Positions 46,744 to 59,287 are shown, numbered from the stretch's first letter. The stretch: DNA of 64,000 nt from Fallopia convolvulus (GCA_964016875.1 OZ024722.1:13894576-13958575), one strand, 5' to 3'. The notes: generated from the sequence alone by a model not told the origin. Numbers and translations are program-made.

Positions 46744-47308
46744 ACCCCCAAATTAATCCTCCTTAATTTATCGTAATTATTCTAATTTTATTTACATGTT
46801 GTATGTGATTCTACATCCACCCATAATTGGGGAATAAATGTGGGTTCTTCTTTCCTCTTTCTCTCATTATTTTAGTATTATCATCTTGAATAGACAAAGC
46901 TAAATGGATGGATCTGATTGATGAGGAATGGGGCGAGAGAACAAAAAAAAAGAAGGTTTTATTTTAAGTATTAGAGCTTTGATGATCAGTTATGATATCT
47001 AGATCATCTTGTAACTCGTTATAATTAAATTCATCTATGTGCAGTATCTTTACAATTGCATCTATCCTTATGGTATCATCTTCTCTGTCCTACGTCTTTC
47101 TGTTCGACTCCTAAGCTTGATGATATTATAATTTTAATGGTCACAAACACTTAATTATACAAGTCTTGTCGAGAAACTTCCAGTCAAGGAATTCAAGTTT
47201 GAGTGTCACAACTTACAAGACTCCTCGGTCCTGACTATTGAAAAAACGCGAGCGCCAAAGGAGGACGCAAGCGGGTATCAGAAATTTGATGTTGCTAATT
47301 TAAAGAAG

Positions 47309-50300
47309 TGTAGAATATATGTGTACATATGTTTTACATAACAAAAGCATATAATAAGCTTTTGTATATTGTAATAAGTGCTGAGATGGATGTTCTGGTT
47401 TAACAGCTTAGTGAATCAGTATAAATAGTAGATTCTGCTAGAAGGAGTCGGTTAGAGAGAATGAAAGAGAAAGCTCGTGTTCAGTTCTCTTCTCCATGTA
47501 TTCTTGATTAGATTTCAATGAAGAATTTTGTTTGATTTCCATTCTTAATCAACATTAGATCTTGTTTTCACATGGTATCAGAGCTAGGCTGAGTGTTGAT
47601 TCGTTGGGAAAGCAAATTCTAGGGTTCTGTTGATCGTAGAAGGAAAAATATCGAAGGACATTCTTGGAGGAAAGAAAATGGCGAATCTAGCTCTAACTAT
47701 TAAGAGAGGGTCAGTTGGCACCAGTTATTCAGGAGGAAGTTACTCAGGTATATCTTATTCAAATGTTGTTGAATTTGATAAGTTTAAGCATGTTGAATGG
47801 ATAGTGGACACAGGTGCAACTGATTATATGACACCCCATAAAGAACTATTATTTGATTTAGAAGATTTGTCATGTCCTGTACATATTAGACTTCCAGATG
47901 ACAGCATGAAAAATGTGATGAAGAAAAGAAAAGCTCGAATCAACAGTATGCTAGTTCTTGAGGAAGTATTGTTGGTGCCAGATTTCAAGTATAGCTTGTT
48001 GTCAGTAAGTTAAGTGATTGAGAAAGGAGAGGTTATGGCCTTATTTTGTGCTCGAATGTGTATTTTGCAGGACCATTCGAGTAAGAAAATCTTGACCATA
48101 GCTAAAGAAGCAGGAGGACTGTATAAACTGGTAATAGAGAGACATGAGCAAAGTAGTAGTACAAATAAAGTGCTGAATAAAGCATGTAATTCTAGTAGCA
48201 AGCTGGAAGATTTAAGACTGTTACATTGTAGAATGGGACACATGTCTTTGTCAAAATTGTGTCATATTTCTGATTGTACTGGTGTGACAGAACTATTGAT
48301 GTGTGATGTATGTTCTATGACAAAGTTACACAAATTGCCTTTTGTTAAAAGCAATAGTAAAGCTTCCAATTGTTTTGATCTTCTACATGTGGATTTGTGG
48401 GGGCCTTATAAAGTGCCAACTATAGGAGGAGAAAGATATTTCCTTACTGTTGTAGATGATACTAGTAGAGCCACATGAATTTTCCTTTTGAGTGAGAAAA
48501 TGCAGGTTTGTCAGACTTTGAGAGATTATATTCAAATGATCAAGACTCAATTTGAAGTGGTGCCTAAGTAAATCAGAACTGACAATGGGACTGAATTTGT
48601 GAATGGAAGTTGTGGCAAATTATTTGATGAATTGGGTATTTTACATCAGAGGTCTATGGTTTATACGCCACAATAGAATGGACGGGTAGAGCGAAAGCAT
48701 AGGCACTTGTTGGACACAGCTAGAGCTTTGATGATGCAATCCGGGTTTTCAAAGAGGATGTGGGGAGAATGTGTAATGACTGCAACCTATTTGATAAACA
48801 AGATGCCCATGATGGTCTTGAATTGGAAATCTCCTTTTGAAGTTTTGACTGGTAAAATTCCAAACTATGATAATCTTAGAACTATTGGCTGCTTGTGTTA
48901 TGCAGTAGATATGAGGATAAGAAGGGATAAGTTTGACACTCGAGGAAGAAGAAGTGTTTTGCTTGGATACTCACCTAATCAGAAAGGGTACAAGTTAATG
49001 GATTTAACCAATCATGAAGTCTTCTGCAGTCGAGATGTGAAATTTGTAGAAAATGTGTTTCCTTTCAAGGGAGATATTGTTGATAAAGATGACCCGCCAG
49101 TTGGTTCTGCAAAGATGATTGTTTGTGCAGATGATGAAGATTTAGGGGAAGTTGATGACAGAATTCAGATTTAGCCAGCAAGTCTTGATGAACCACAACA
49201 CATGAATGATAATGATGTTAATGAAGATGTTGTGCTAAGAAGATCTTCCAAGATAAGAAGTGCACCTCGATGGATGTCAGATTTTGTGGGAAGTTCTGTG
49301 TGCCAAAGCTATAATGTAGCTGAGCACATGGCTTTCATGACAAAGATATTGTCAATACCAGAACCAGGGAATTTTCATCAAGCACAATCTGATGAAAACT
49401 GGATGAAGGCAATGAAAGCAGAACTTGAAGCTTTAGAAAAGAATGGTACATGGATCATCACTGATTTGCCTAAAGGAAGTAAAGCAATTGCTTCTAAATG
49501 GGTATATAAGGTCAAGTATAAGGCTGATGGGAGCTTGGACAGATACAAGGCAAGGTTGGTTGTGAACGGTTTCAACCAGAAGTTAGGCAAGGACTACAAA
49601 CATACATTTAGTCCAGTTGCTAAACTGCCAACAGTAAGAGTGTTCATAGCCATTGCAACTGCTCAGAAATAGCCATTGATATTAATGATGCATTTTTGCA
49701 TGGTTACTTGGATGAAGAGATTTTTATGCTAACACCAGAAGGTTATGACAAAGCTCAACAAGGTCAAGTATGCAAGTTACAAAAATCTCTTTATGGCTTG
49801 AAGCAAGCCTCTAGGCAATGGAACTTGGAATTAACAAATTTCTTGATGAGTTTGGGATATAAGCAATCTCATCATGATTATTCCTTGTTTGTTAAGATTG
49901 CCAATGGAAGGTTTACAGCTTTATTAGTATATGTTGATGATATCTTGATCACTGGATCAAATGAGTCTGAAATTCAAATGGTCAAAGCTGCTTTGGATAA
50001 ACAGTTTACCATTAAAGATTTAGGTTTGGCACGATATTTTTTGGGTATGGACATTTTGAGAACTGATGAGGGTACATATATTTGTCAGAGGAAATATATA
50101 GCTGATGTGTTGAAAGATAGTGGTGTTGATGAAGCAAAACCAGTGGATTTTCCTTATCCTAATGGAGTTAAACTCAGTGTAGAAGGAGGAGATTTATTGA
50201 CTGGTCCAAAGCAATATAGGAGGTTAATTGGGAGATTACTCTATTTGTGTCTAACACATCGTGATATTTCTTATACCACACAACACTTGAGTCAATTTGT

Positions 50301-51157
50301 ATCCTCGCCAAGAGTGCCTCATTTAGCTGTTGCTAAGCATTTGTTCAGATACATCAAAGGCCCCAGTTCATTGGGCTTGTTTTATCCAATGCATGACAAT
50401 TTTAAGGTGACAGGATTTTCTGATGTTGACTGGGGTGCTTGTCTTACTACAAGACGATCTTTGACAGGATTTTGTGTGTTTTTGGGTCATTCTTTGGTTA
50501 GTTGGAAGACAAAGAAACAACCTACTGTTTCTAGATCTTCAGCTGAAGCTGAATACAGGAGTATGGCTGCCACTACAGCTGAGTTAGTTTGTCTTGACTT
50601 CTTACTCTCAGATTTTCACATTCATGTTCCAAGACCAATCACTTTATTTTGTGACAACAAACCTGCACAACAAATAACGGCCAATCCTTGTTTTCATGAA
50701 CGTACGAAGCATCAGTAGATTGACTGTCACTATACTAGGGAGAAGGTCCAAGATGGTTTTCTGCAAACAGCTTATATTCACACATCGCTTCAATTGGCTG
50801 AATTGATGACTAAACCAATGGGGAGGACTCGACATCAGTTTCTAGTTGCCAAGCTGGGCTTAATTACAGCTCCACCTTGAAGGGGGAGGGGGATGTAGAA
50901 TATATGTGTACATATGTTTTACATAACAAAAGCATATAATAAGCTTTTGTATATTGTAATAAGTGTTGAGCTGGATGTTCTGTTTTAACAGCTTAGTGAA
51001 TCAGTATAAATAGTAGATTCTGTTAGAGGGAGTCGGTTAGAGAGAATGAAAGAGAAAGCTCGTGTTCAATTCTCTTCTCCATTTATTCTTGATCAAATTT
51101 CAATGAAGAATTATGTTTGATTTCCTTTCTTAATCAACATTAGATCTTGTTTTCACA
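47309..51157 (+). mobile_element. Ty1/Copia retrotransposon 2
   Basis: Two 264-bp LTRs (47309-47572 and 50894-51157) run from TGTAGAATAT to TTTTCACA. They are flanked by AGAAG at 47304-47308 and 51158-51162. The primer site TGGTATCAGAGC is at 47573 and a GGGGGAGGGGGA polypurine tract precedes the 3' LTR. I count about 11 differences between the LTRs, so it is older than Copia 1. Nearly all of gag is missing. Confidence 0.95.
47677..50880 (+). pseudogene. Copia 2 gag remnant and pol, many stops
   Basis: The ATG at 47677 opens a short remnant that passes within about 40 residues into the protease (WIVDTGATDYMT), so gag is deleted. The integrase shows its zinc-binding residues (HCRMGHMS, CDVCSMTK) and the triad (HVDLWGPY, RTDNGTEF, NGRVERKH). 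The RT has KWVYKVKYKADG and YVDDILITGS, and the RNase H has FSDVDWGACLTTRR and SSAEAEYRSM. Stops occur at 48011 (TAA), 48476 (TGA), 48569 (TAA), 48674 (TAG), 49172 (TAG), 49670 (TAG, with a frame change right after) and 50716 (TAG). The frame ends at TGA 50878-50880. Catalytic residues largely survive although the gene is untranslatable. Confidence 0.93.
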
Positions 51158-51207
51158 AGAAGACTCACTTCCTCGAACCCCCCCGGCCGGCGAGTACTGA
51201 AAATTAA

Positions 51208-51719
51208 GATTGAAGGCATATTAACAATTTGGATAGCAGGAATGAAGTTATTTTCAAACAGTTTGCTTCTAAAACTAAAATATGCATTCATAGAATCCAA
51301 TGCCACATTAAAGCTAATTTCTTGGCAAAATGTGACAATACTAACCCGTAGAACTATCGGTGGATTAATCAATTCAAGCGTTCCTAGTAGGTTAGTGAGC
51401 ATTTTATTAGTGAGATTTTTGTTAGATATGTTGCTTCTTTTGTCCAGAATAGTTGAACTTGTTGGAATTTTGGAGCCTGATTCGCGATTAGACGTAAGGA
51501 GAAGGAAAGGCGGAGCGAGGAACGGAACCGCGGTAAGCAGGGCCACGACCGCGACCAAAAAGCGTGGGTTGGGGCCCGAAAAGAGTGACTGCGCTTTTGG
51601 GATGTTGCCCGTGTAATTCCGACATAGGGGCAAAGCGCATGCTGGGCATGGAAAAGCGCGGCCGCGCTTTTCCTGTGATGCCCACACATTTTTCCGTGTC
51701 GGCGATAGAAGCAGGATTG
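51208..51719. other. Unassigned sequence with a GC-rich inverted repeat
   Basis: There are open frames on both strands but none resembles a known family. The 51490-51700 part is clearly more GC-rich than its surroundings and contains a 22-bp perfect palindrome. Confidence 0.4.
51651..51672. repeat. 22-bp perfect palindrome with extended arms
   Basis: GAAAAGCGCGG (51651-51661) is followed immediately by its reverse complement (51662-51672). TGGGCAT before it and ATGCCCA after it extend an imperfect hairpin to about 51643-51683. Related words (GCGCTTTTGGGATGTTGCCC) occur 60 bp upstream. Confidence 0.93.
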
Positions 51720-52750
51720 CATGCGTGACAAGAAAGTAAGGAAAAGATATTGAGATATTGTAATTTATATCCAGGAATATCTTGTTCTATCTTTAAGTCC
51801 CTTGGAATATCTTTGTTTCTATCTTTAAACCTATGGTTCTCCATAAATACCCATATTTGATTATTGTAATTGTGTACTGTGCATTGTGTCTTGAGTAAAA
51901 GTTGTTGGGCCTAAAAATCGTAAGCTCGTTTGGTAAGTCATCTCGAGAAGAAGATAGAGCTTCGCTTGCTCGAAGACGACAATTTGAGATATTGCGAAGG
52001 CAACAAGAAGTTAAAAGTCACAAGGATGAAGAAAGAAGGTTATAGTTACAAGAAGAGGTTGCGCGCCCCGATAAAGCAGTTGTACGCAGTTGAGATCTTT
52101 CTTCGATGAACGTGGGAAGTGGCCATCAGTTGAGATACGCTCCAACGAACGTGGAAGCATGGAGGAAAACATGGGTAACGATCAAGTAGGAAAATTAAGA
52201 AGGAGAAAACCCATTTTGTGTATTCATTCGTTGTATGCACCAAAAAAGAAAACAATTGTAAAATCTCTCAAAAGCAAGAGACCAAACTCCTCTGTCTTTC
52301 ACAAATCAATCAAACATCAATCCTTTTCCTTTGTCATTCGATTGTAACCCCGATTAAGGACATAAAAGTAGTTGTCTATTTTTCGTCCAAAATAATTTCG
52401 CGCCCACTGTGGGGCCCTACAATCAAAAAATGATTCTGTACATCAGATATGGGAAAAACCTACGGTTACCATGAGTAACTCCGGTGATGGAAACCAAGAA
52501 CAAGATCGACGTTGGAGTTGAGGAGCTCGCACGCTAGGATGCATCGGCAGCACTCTGTGTTGAGTTATCGAAATCCGCTCAAAGACTCCAAGCCCTTGAA
52601 AAGGAACTGACGAATCAACGCGCCTGTAATGCGAGGCACAAAGCTAGTATCTCGAGCAACTAACCGCCGATAATGAAGGGTTACGTGCTCCCAGTTGTGG
52701 TTTGTCTCGTCCGTTGGCCCATGCGCCAAAACAATGGACCTAACACGGGC
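51720..52750 (+). mobile_element. 5' remnant of a Gypsy (probably Tat-like) element
   Basis: LTR-like sequence with CCATAAATACCC near 51841 and a long leader runs up to about 52396. CGCGCCCACTGTGGGGCCC follows at 52399-52417 and resembles the GGCGCCCACCGTGGGGC primer sites of plant Gypsy elements. An ATG near 52469 starts a short gag-like stretch (MSNSGDGNQEQDRRW) that soon hits stops. Near 52750 the sequence changes to a Copia pol. The LTR start was not located. Confidence 0.5.
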
Positions 52751-52752
52751 CA

Positions 52753-54311
52753 ATGGAGGCGAAGGAACATCACAAAACTCGATTGGACAAGGTGAATGAT
52801 CCACCAAAACAGAGTTCGTTACTCCACCAGCCAGTGGAGGATAATGAGTCATCCACCTACAAGGCTACTATTTTTGGAGATGAGTCAACACAATGTCTTG
52901 TTACAATAGGAGAAGAGATGGAGTCCCTTCATAAGAATAAGACTTGGGAGTTGGTCAAATTGCTTGTTGATAGAAAGGTGTTACTTGCAAATGGGTTTTC
53001 AAGAAAAAGGAAGGAATGTCATCTGCTGAGGGTATTAAGTATAAACCACGAGTAGTTGTGAGAGGGTTCAATCAAAGAGAGGGAGTAGACTATGATGATA
53101 TTTTTTCGCAAGTGGTTCAAACATATTGTTATCAAGGTGTTACTAGCAATAGTTGCATATCAGGATTTGGAGCTTAAGCAACTATATGTGAAGACAACTT
53201 TCCTACATGGAGAGTTGGAGGAGGAGGTATATGTGACACAACCAAGTGGTTTTCAAATTATTGGAAAAGAGGACCATGTTTGCAAGCTAAAGAAGTATCT
53301 GTATGGGCTGAAATAGTCACCGAGGCAGTGGTGTAAGCGATTCGATAGTTATATGGTGCATCTTGGCTATAATAGGAGTATGTATGATTGATATGCATAC
53401 CATAACATTCTGGAGGATGGTTCACTCATTTATCTGGTATTTTATGCTGATGATAAGTTGATTGTTGCTTAGAATAAGTCAAACATTCAAAAGTTGAAGG
53501 GTTGTCTCAGTACAGAGTTTGAAATGAAAGATTTGGGTGCTGCTTGGAAAATTCAGGGAGTAGAGATCTGTAGGGATAAAAAGTAGAGAAACTCTTCCTA
53601 TCATAGGAAGGGTACACACTTTAGACTGAGGATGAGAAGGAGTACATGTCTTGAGTTCCATATGCTAGCGCAGTTGGGAGTTTGATGTATAATATGGTTT
53701 GCACTCGACCATATCTAGTATTTGGTTTTAGTGTGGTAAGTCGTTTTAAAGTTCAACCTGGAAAGGAACATTGGCAAGTTGTAAAGAGGATCTTTATGTA
53801 CCTCAGAAGCACTTCAGATGTTGGATTGTGCTATGGGAATGATATAGAGTGTTTGGTTACTAGTTTTTCAAATTCTGATTATGCCAGAGATGTGGACAAT
53901 AGGAGATCTATGGTTGGTAATGTCTTCACTCTTGGAGGTTCTGTGGTGAGTTGGAAAGCAACTCTACAACCTATGGTCACTTTGTCTACTATAGAGGCAG
54001 AGTACACAACATTGACACAAGCTTCTAAGAAGGGAATATGGCTTAAGGAACTGGTTAATTATCTAAGCCTACATCAGGATCAAGCTTTAGTGTATTGGGA
54101 CAGCTTGAGTGCAATATGCTTAACCAAGGATCAAGTCCATCATGAGAATACGAAACACATTGATGTCAAGTAACATTTTCTGAGGAATGAGAAGAGAATC
54201 AAGGTGAAGAAGATGGGAACAGCTGATAATCGTGTTGATATATTCACCAAGCCAATTCTAGAGAGCAAGTTCAAACATTATTTGGACTTGCTTAATATCA
54301 CAAGTTGTTAA
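52753..54311 (+). pseudogene. Copia 3 pol fragment: RT and RNase H, heavily decayed
   Basis: The fragment starts in the RT N-terminal region (EEMESLHKNKTWELVKL). It continues with LYVKTTFLHGELEEEVYVTQ and HVCKLKKYLYGLK. The catalytic box reads FYADDKLI, with Ala in place of Val, and the RNase H part shows SNSDYARDVDNRRS and STIEAEYTTL. The C-terminus ends at TAA 54309-54311. At least five stops and one frame change lie between. The wording EFEMKDLG and the RNase H resemble the TNT1/Tork lineage. Gag, protease and integrase are absent. Confidence 0.85.
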
Positions 54312-54413
54312 GTTTCCCTTCGGGGCAAGTAAGGTCCTCCTTTTGGGACAAATCTAAGGTAGAGAAACTTTTGGCTCTATCATGGTGCATCTAGTTCTGA
54401 GAGAATTCAAGTC

Positions 54414-54522
54414 AAGGTGGAGATTTGTTAATATGCCTTGAATTTGTTGTTGACTGGTACTCACTAGGGGTTCGAGGGCAAAGCCCCCTGGCAGGGAGTT
54501 CGGGGGCAACACCACACGAATT
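54414..54522 (+). repeat. Polypurine tract and start of the Copia 3 3' LTR
   Basis: AAGGTGGAGATT (54414-54425) followed by TGTTAATATG matches the usual Copia 3' junction. The LTR is cut at 54522 by the RTE LINE and probably resumes at 58800. Its far end was not identified. Confidence 0.7.
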
Positions 54523-54915
54523 CAACAATAACAACAACAATAATGACCCAGTGTAGCTTCCCTTACGGGAAATTTGGGGGGTCAGGATGGGGGCACCCCT
54601 AGCTTAACGCAATGGGGAGCAACCAAAAGACCCAACAAGACCAAAGAACACAAGTGGGAGAACAAAGCAACCAAAAACAAAGTCAAAAACATAAACAAAA
54701 CCGAAAGAAGAAAAAGCGAAAAACAAGGCATAACAAAGCATAAAACAAAACCTAGCGTCGGAATCCTCAAGATCCTGTTTTCCTTTCTGTTCTGGTGATC
54801 AACAATCCATCACCCGAATCTTCTCCCTCCAAATATCCCTGCATACTGCCAACTCTGTCGAAATCCCCAACTGATTGACATCCTACCTTATATTATCCTT
54901 CCAACATTTCTTCGG

Positions 54916-57650
54916 TCATCTCATCCCTCCACGTACGTCTCCAAAGGCCGGGCTCTCACACCTACGAATTGGCTCCTCCGAGCCCCGCCTCTGAACATGT
55001 CCAAACCAGCACAATCTTGATTCCCGTAGCTTATCTCCTATACTGGCCACCCCGACCTTGCTTCTTATCACTTTATTTTTTATTTTGTCCAGTACCGTGT
55101 GCCCGCTCATCCACCTTAACATCTTCATCTCAGCTGCCATCAGCCTCTGTTCTTGTGCTTTTTTGGTGGACCAACGCTCTGCCCCATAGAGGATGGCCGG
55201 TCTGATCACTGTTCTATAAAACTTTCCTTATAGCTTGAGTGGCACCTTCTTGTCACACAAGACCCCCGACGCCGATCTCCACTTCTGCCATCCCCTCTGG
55301 ATACATTGTGTAATCTCCTCATCTATGCCTCTATCACTCTGAAAAATCGACCCCAAGTACCTAAAACTCTCCTTCCTCGTTACAACTTCCCCTCCTAAAA
55401 AGCACATCCTCACTGCGGGTTGCTCCTTGCCCGAACCTGAGATCCACATATTTTGTCTTGGTCGTGCTCAGTCTAAATCCCTTGGACTCCAGCTTCTCCC
55501 TCCAAGTTTCAAGCCTGTTGCTGACCCCGACTCTAGACTCGTCCACCAACATAATATCGTTTGCGAATAACTTGTGCCACGAGATCTCCCCCTGAATCTC
55601 CCTTGTCAGAACATCCATCACCAACGTAAAAAGGAAGGGACTTAAGGTGGAGCCTTGATGTAAACCTACCTCCACCTTAAAAAACTCGGTATCCTCGCCT
55701 GAGGTGCACACACTAGTCATCGAACCCTCGTACATGTCCCGAACTACTCTGATAAACGTGCCAGACTCCTCCTTTGCTGCCAAACAGTCCCAAATCAACT
55801 CTCTCGATACTTTGTCAAACGCTTTCTCTCGATCAATGAAAACCATGTGCAGATTCTTCTTCCTCTCTCTGTACGCCTCTATTAGCCTCCTCAATAGGTG
55901 AATTGCCTCCATAGAAGACCTCCCGGGCATAAATCCAAATTGATTCTCTAACACTCTGACTAGCCTCCTCAACCTCATCTCGATAGCCTTCTCCCATATC
56001 TTCATTGTACGACTAAGTACTTTGATACCTCTTTAGTTGTTGCATTGTTGCACATCTCCCTTGTTCTCATATAACGGGGTCAACTTACTAAGCCTCCACT
56101 CATCAGGCATTCTGGCCATCCTTAAAATAACATTAAAGAGCGTTGCTAACCACTCTAGGCCTCTCTCTCCCAAATACTTCCATACTTCCACCGAGATTTC
56201 ATCCAGCCCTACTGCTCTCTTGTTACTCATATGGCAGACCACTCCTTTTATTTCCTCCCTGGTGAAATGCCTATAGAAGCATATTGGGTACTCCCGGGTT
56301 TCTCGTCCCGTCGAGTCGTGTCCTCCCTCCTCTATCTCACAACCCTCATTCAGAAGGCCACTAAAGTACCTCTCCCACCGTTGTTTGATCTGTAAGTCAT
56401 CCACTAGCACATGTCCATCCTCATCTTTGATACATCTCACCCTGTCTATGTCTTTGCTCCTCCTTTCCCTTGATTTTGCTAACCTGTACAAGACTCATTC
56501 CCCACCCTTTTCTTCCAGGGCCTTATACATGTCCTCGAACGCTTTCTCTTTGGCGGTCGCCACAGCTCTCTTTGCTACCTTGAGCTCTACCCACTTCACC
56601 TCCTTCTTTGATTCCGTACTTCGTAACCAAGCTTTATAGGCTAGTTGTTTCTTCCTGACCTTCTCCTGAACCTCCTCATTCCACTAGGCTACCGCCCTCT
56701 TGTTCCCAGGAAAACCTCTCGACATACCTACCACCCCACAAGCCGCTCTGCGAATGCACTCTGCCAACTTGCCCCACATCTCGTTGGTGTCGTTCCCCTC
56801 TTGCCAAGCTCCCTTAGCATTTGCTTCTTCAAAGATCCTTTCCTGCAGGATCTATACATTAGATTTTGAGAGGTGCCACCACCTAATTCTCGGTTGAGGT
56901 ACTGTATTTGTCTTTTTCTTTTTACACGGCCCCTTTAGATCCAAGACCAGCAACCTATGTTGCGTCGATAGGCCCTCGAAAAGAATGACTTTGTAGTTCT
57001 TACACCTTCCTCGGTCTTCTCTTCTAGTCACAAAGAAGTCTATTTGTGTATTTCCCAACGGGCACTGGAAAGTAACCAACTTCTCATCACTCTTTTGAAC
57101 CAAGAGTTGACCACCAAGCAATCAAACGCTGATGCGAAGTCCAAGAGTGTCCGACCTCCATCTGTCGCCAATCCCCCAACCTCCATGTATCTCCTCAAAA
57201 CCAATTTTGTCCTTCCCGATATGCCCATTGAAGTACTCTTCGATCACCAACTGCTCTGTCATTGGGACACTTCTTGTCAGTCTATCTAAGTCTTCCCAGA
57301 ACCTTTTCTTATCTTCTAAACTCAAGCCCCCATGCGGTGCATAGGCACTGACGACATTTAAGATTTTCTGTCCTAGGATGATCTTTAGTAGCATCAGACG
57401 ATCACTTATCCGTTCTACCTGCACCACCTGATCTCTCAGCTTGTTGTCTACAAAGATACCAACCCCATTTATGCTACTAGAGGCTCCTGGATACCATAAC
57501 TTCCAACCATCAATATCCCCAGCCTTCCTTCCCTTCCACTTTGTCTCCTGAATTCAAGCAATCTGTACATTGTAATGTTGGAGAATCTTGACTAGTTCAA
57601 TCGATTTCCCAGTCAAAGTACCCATAATTCCAAGAACCTATCCTCAAACT
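54916..57650 (-). pseudogene. RTE endonuclease and reverse transcriptase
   Basis: Reading on the minus strand, the endonuclease begins near 57640 (MGTLTGKSIELVKIL) with IQETKWKGRK and VVSAYAPHGGLS. A readable conserved part continues through GNTQIDFFVTRRED. The RT follows (56491-55361) with RAVGLDEISVEVWKY, FIDREKAFDKV and GLHQGSTLSPFLF. Its catalytic box reads LFANDIMLVDE: Asn (codon at 55559-55561) replaces the first Asp of the usual FADD. The C-terminal part has RPAILYGAERW and EMKMLRWMSGHT down to 54916. Several stops and frame changes break it. The protein would nick the target and prime cDNA synthesis from its own RNA. The Asp loss alone should abolish this. Confidence 0.92.
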
Positions 57651-57991
57651 GGGGGACTGTCAATGCTGAACAACCCTACCCGTCTGCCCAACCATCTTAT
57701 AACTGAAAATCACCTGAACAGACATACAAGATAGGCTGACCAGCAGAAATCACAACCTGCAGAAAAACACAACACAAACAAACAAGCCAATAGCAAATCG
57801 AACAGTACAACAGGAAAACAAAGCAACTATAAAAGCCAACTCAAACCAATGAGGCAACATAGACAAGCTAAAGACCGGTAGGCAAAGCACAGGCTAAATG
57901 AACTAAACAAATAAACAGAAGCAACACAGGTGAGGTAGCTAGGAAAAGAACGCTAAACCAACTAAACAAGCTAACAACGGAGGTAAGGAAG

Positions 57992-58192
57992 CTAGGCAAA
58001 GAACGAGGTTATCGTGCCCCTCAAGTCTAGAGGGGACAAAGTGTCAATTGGGCGCCGGTTGGAGCGCTTTCCGAGGGCGGACTGAAACACGTGCACTTGG
58101 GACCGAACCGGGTCAAGATCTGTCGGGTCTCTACATGCCGACAAGAGTCGATATGGTCCTACCGGATCGTCCTTCCCAAAGATGCCGAGCAC
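57992..58192 (-). pseudogene. 5' ORF-like segment of the RTE LINE
   Basis: A 66-codon frame with YRLLSACRDPTDLDPVRSQ and RRPIDTLSPLDLRGTI resembles stretches that I recall as commonly annotated at the 5' side of plant RTE elements. It is probably part of the 5' leader or an N-terminal extension. Its function is unknown. Confidence 0.45.
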
Positions 58193-58799
58193 GGGAGTGG
58201 CTCGAGGAAATACCGCTGGGGCTAATTCTAAAAATTTATTTTTTTATTATTATTATTATTTTCAATTTAACGAGGCTTTGGGCTCAGGGCAGGGCGCCGG
58301 ATTCCACCTTGAGTGGTCGGGAAATGGCTGGAGAGGCCTGTGTGGGGGAGGGAGCGCGGAAAATTTCGAGGAGGGTGAGTGGTGAAGGGTGGTGTAGGGG
58401 GCGGCAGGAGCTCGGACCGACAGGGCATGATATAGCTGGGAAAGTATCGAGGAGGGTGGCAGGCGCTTGGATCCGACCAGTTAGGGTTCCAGGGTCCCTT
58501 GTATGGTCGGGCACAAGGGTGACGGGAGCGCAGGGGTGGTGATTGGCGTTAGATCCCGCGAAATAGGGTTCCGCGAGTTAGGGTTCCGGGCATTATGGGC
58601 GGCGGGAGGGCGACGGGGGTGTGACGGTCCGGGTGGTTTGGTCCAGGCATGGTGGGGGGCGCTGGTGGCAAAGGGCAGTCGACGGGGGTGAGCAGTGTTC
58701 TGGTGTCGGGGCGAGAGAGGAGGCCACGTAGAAAGTCATAAAGAGAGAGAGTAGAGAGAGAGAGAGAGCACATGCTCAACAAAAAGTGCAACACGAATT

Positions 58800-59287
58800 A
58801 TATCTTTAATTTTGGATCATCGCATGATTATGTCTTTGTTAAAGAACTTCTTTTGGATGGGGACCCAATTGATGAATTTGCATTTAGGTGTGCTTAGCTT
58901 GGGCTAGAGGGGTTTAAATGGTGGTACATTGACTCTAAGCATGTTGTAAGCCTTATTGACTAGAACATTACTCGATCAATCACTTAGCTAGAATTGAGCC
59001 AATTTGAGAAGAGGCTTCTCATTGTAAAAGGAGGTCCCTTACTTTGATAAGACAATGCCAATTCTAACCTTAGGCCACATGTCAGAAATTGCATTACTAA
59101 ATTAAAAAATAAAGAGGCTCATAGATGGGAGGAATTCCTTACTAACCATGCAATTACACAAAACACTCAAACTACACTCTCTATGAGTGTTGGCATGGGG
59201 GTAATAGATACTTTCATTGAGTTGGTTCTATTTGGGACGACTCGAATATCCACAGGTGCTCATTCGTGACGTGATTGGTTGGTTTGG
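58800..59287. other. Unassigned sequence, probably Copia 3 LTR then LINE remnant
   Basis: Right after the LINE duplication the sequence should continue the interrupted Copia 3 LTR. Where it ends is not visible. No frame is convincing. Confidence 0.3.

Larger units (their letters stand above)
47164..51207 (+). pseudogene. Candidate terminal exon of a host gene, split by Copia 2
   Basis: Bases 47164-47308, joined to 51163-51207 when the Copia element and one AGAAG duplication are removed, form one open frame. It contains KLPVKEFKFECHNLQDSS and APKEDASGYQKFDVANLKK, continues THFLEPPRPASTEN, and ends at TAA 51205-51207. The frame crosses the insertion site on a codon boundary. A TACAAG acceptor-like site precedes it. 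The composition is protein-like, but I do not recognise the family and found no upstream exon, so it may be a gene fragment or chance. Confidence 0.35.
54523..58790 (-). mobile_element. RTE-clade LINE, near full length
   Basis: Perfect 9-bp duplications ACACGAATT flank it (54514-54522 and 58791-58799). On the minus strand the 3' end is a TTATTGTTGTTGTTATTG-type simple repeat, the usual RTE tail. A GC-rich 5' region (about 57990-58740) and an AG-rich microsatellite (58742-58768) lie at the 5' side. It encodes one endonuclease/RT protein, now broken. Confidence 0.92.

Noticed and set aside
51130..51687. Minus-strand frame of 185 codons as a membrane protein gene
   Set aside because: It runs into the Copia 2 LTR, overlaps the opposite-strand exon candidate and matches no family I know.
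58742..58768. AG-rich microsatellite as a GAGA regulatory element
   Set aside because: It sits at the 5' edge of the LINE and is more simply a simple repeat of that element.
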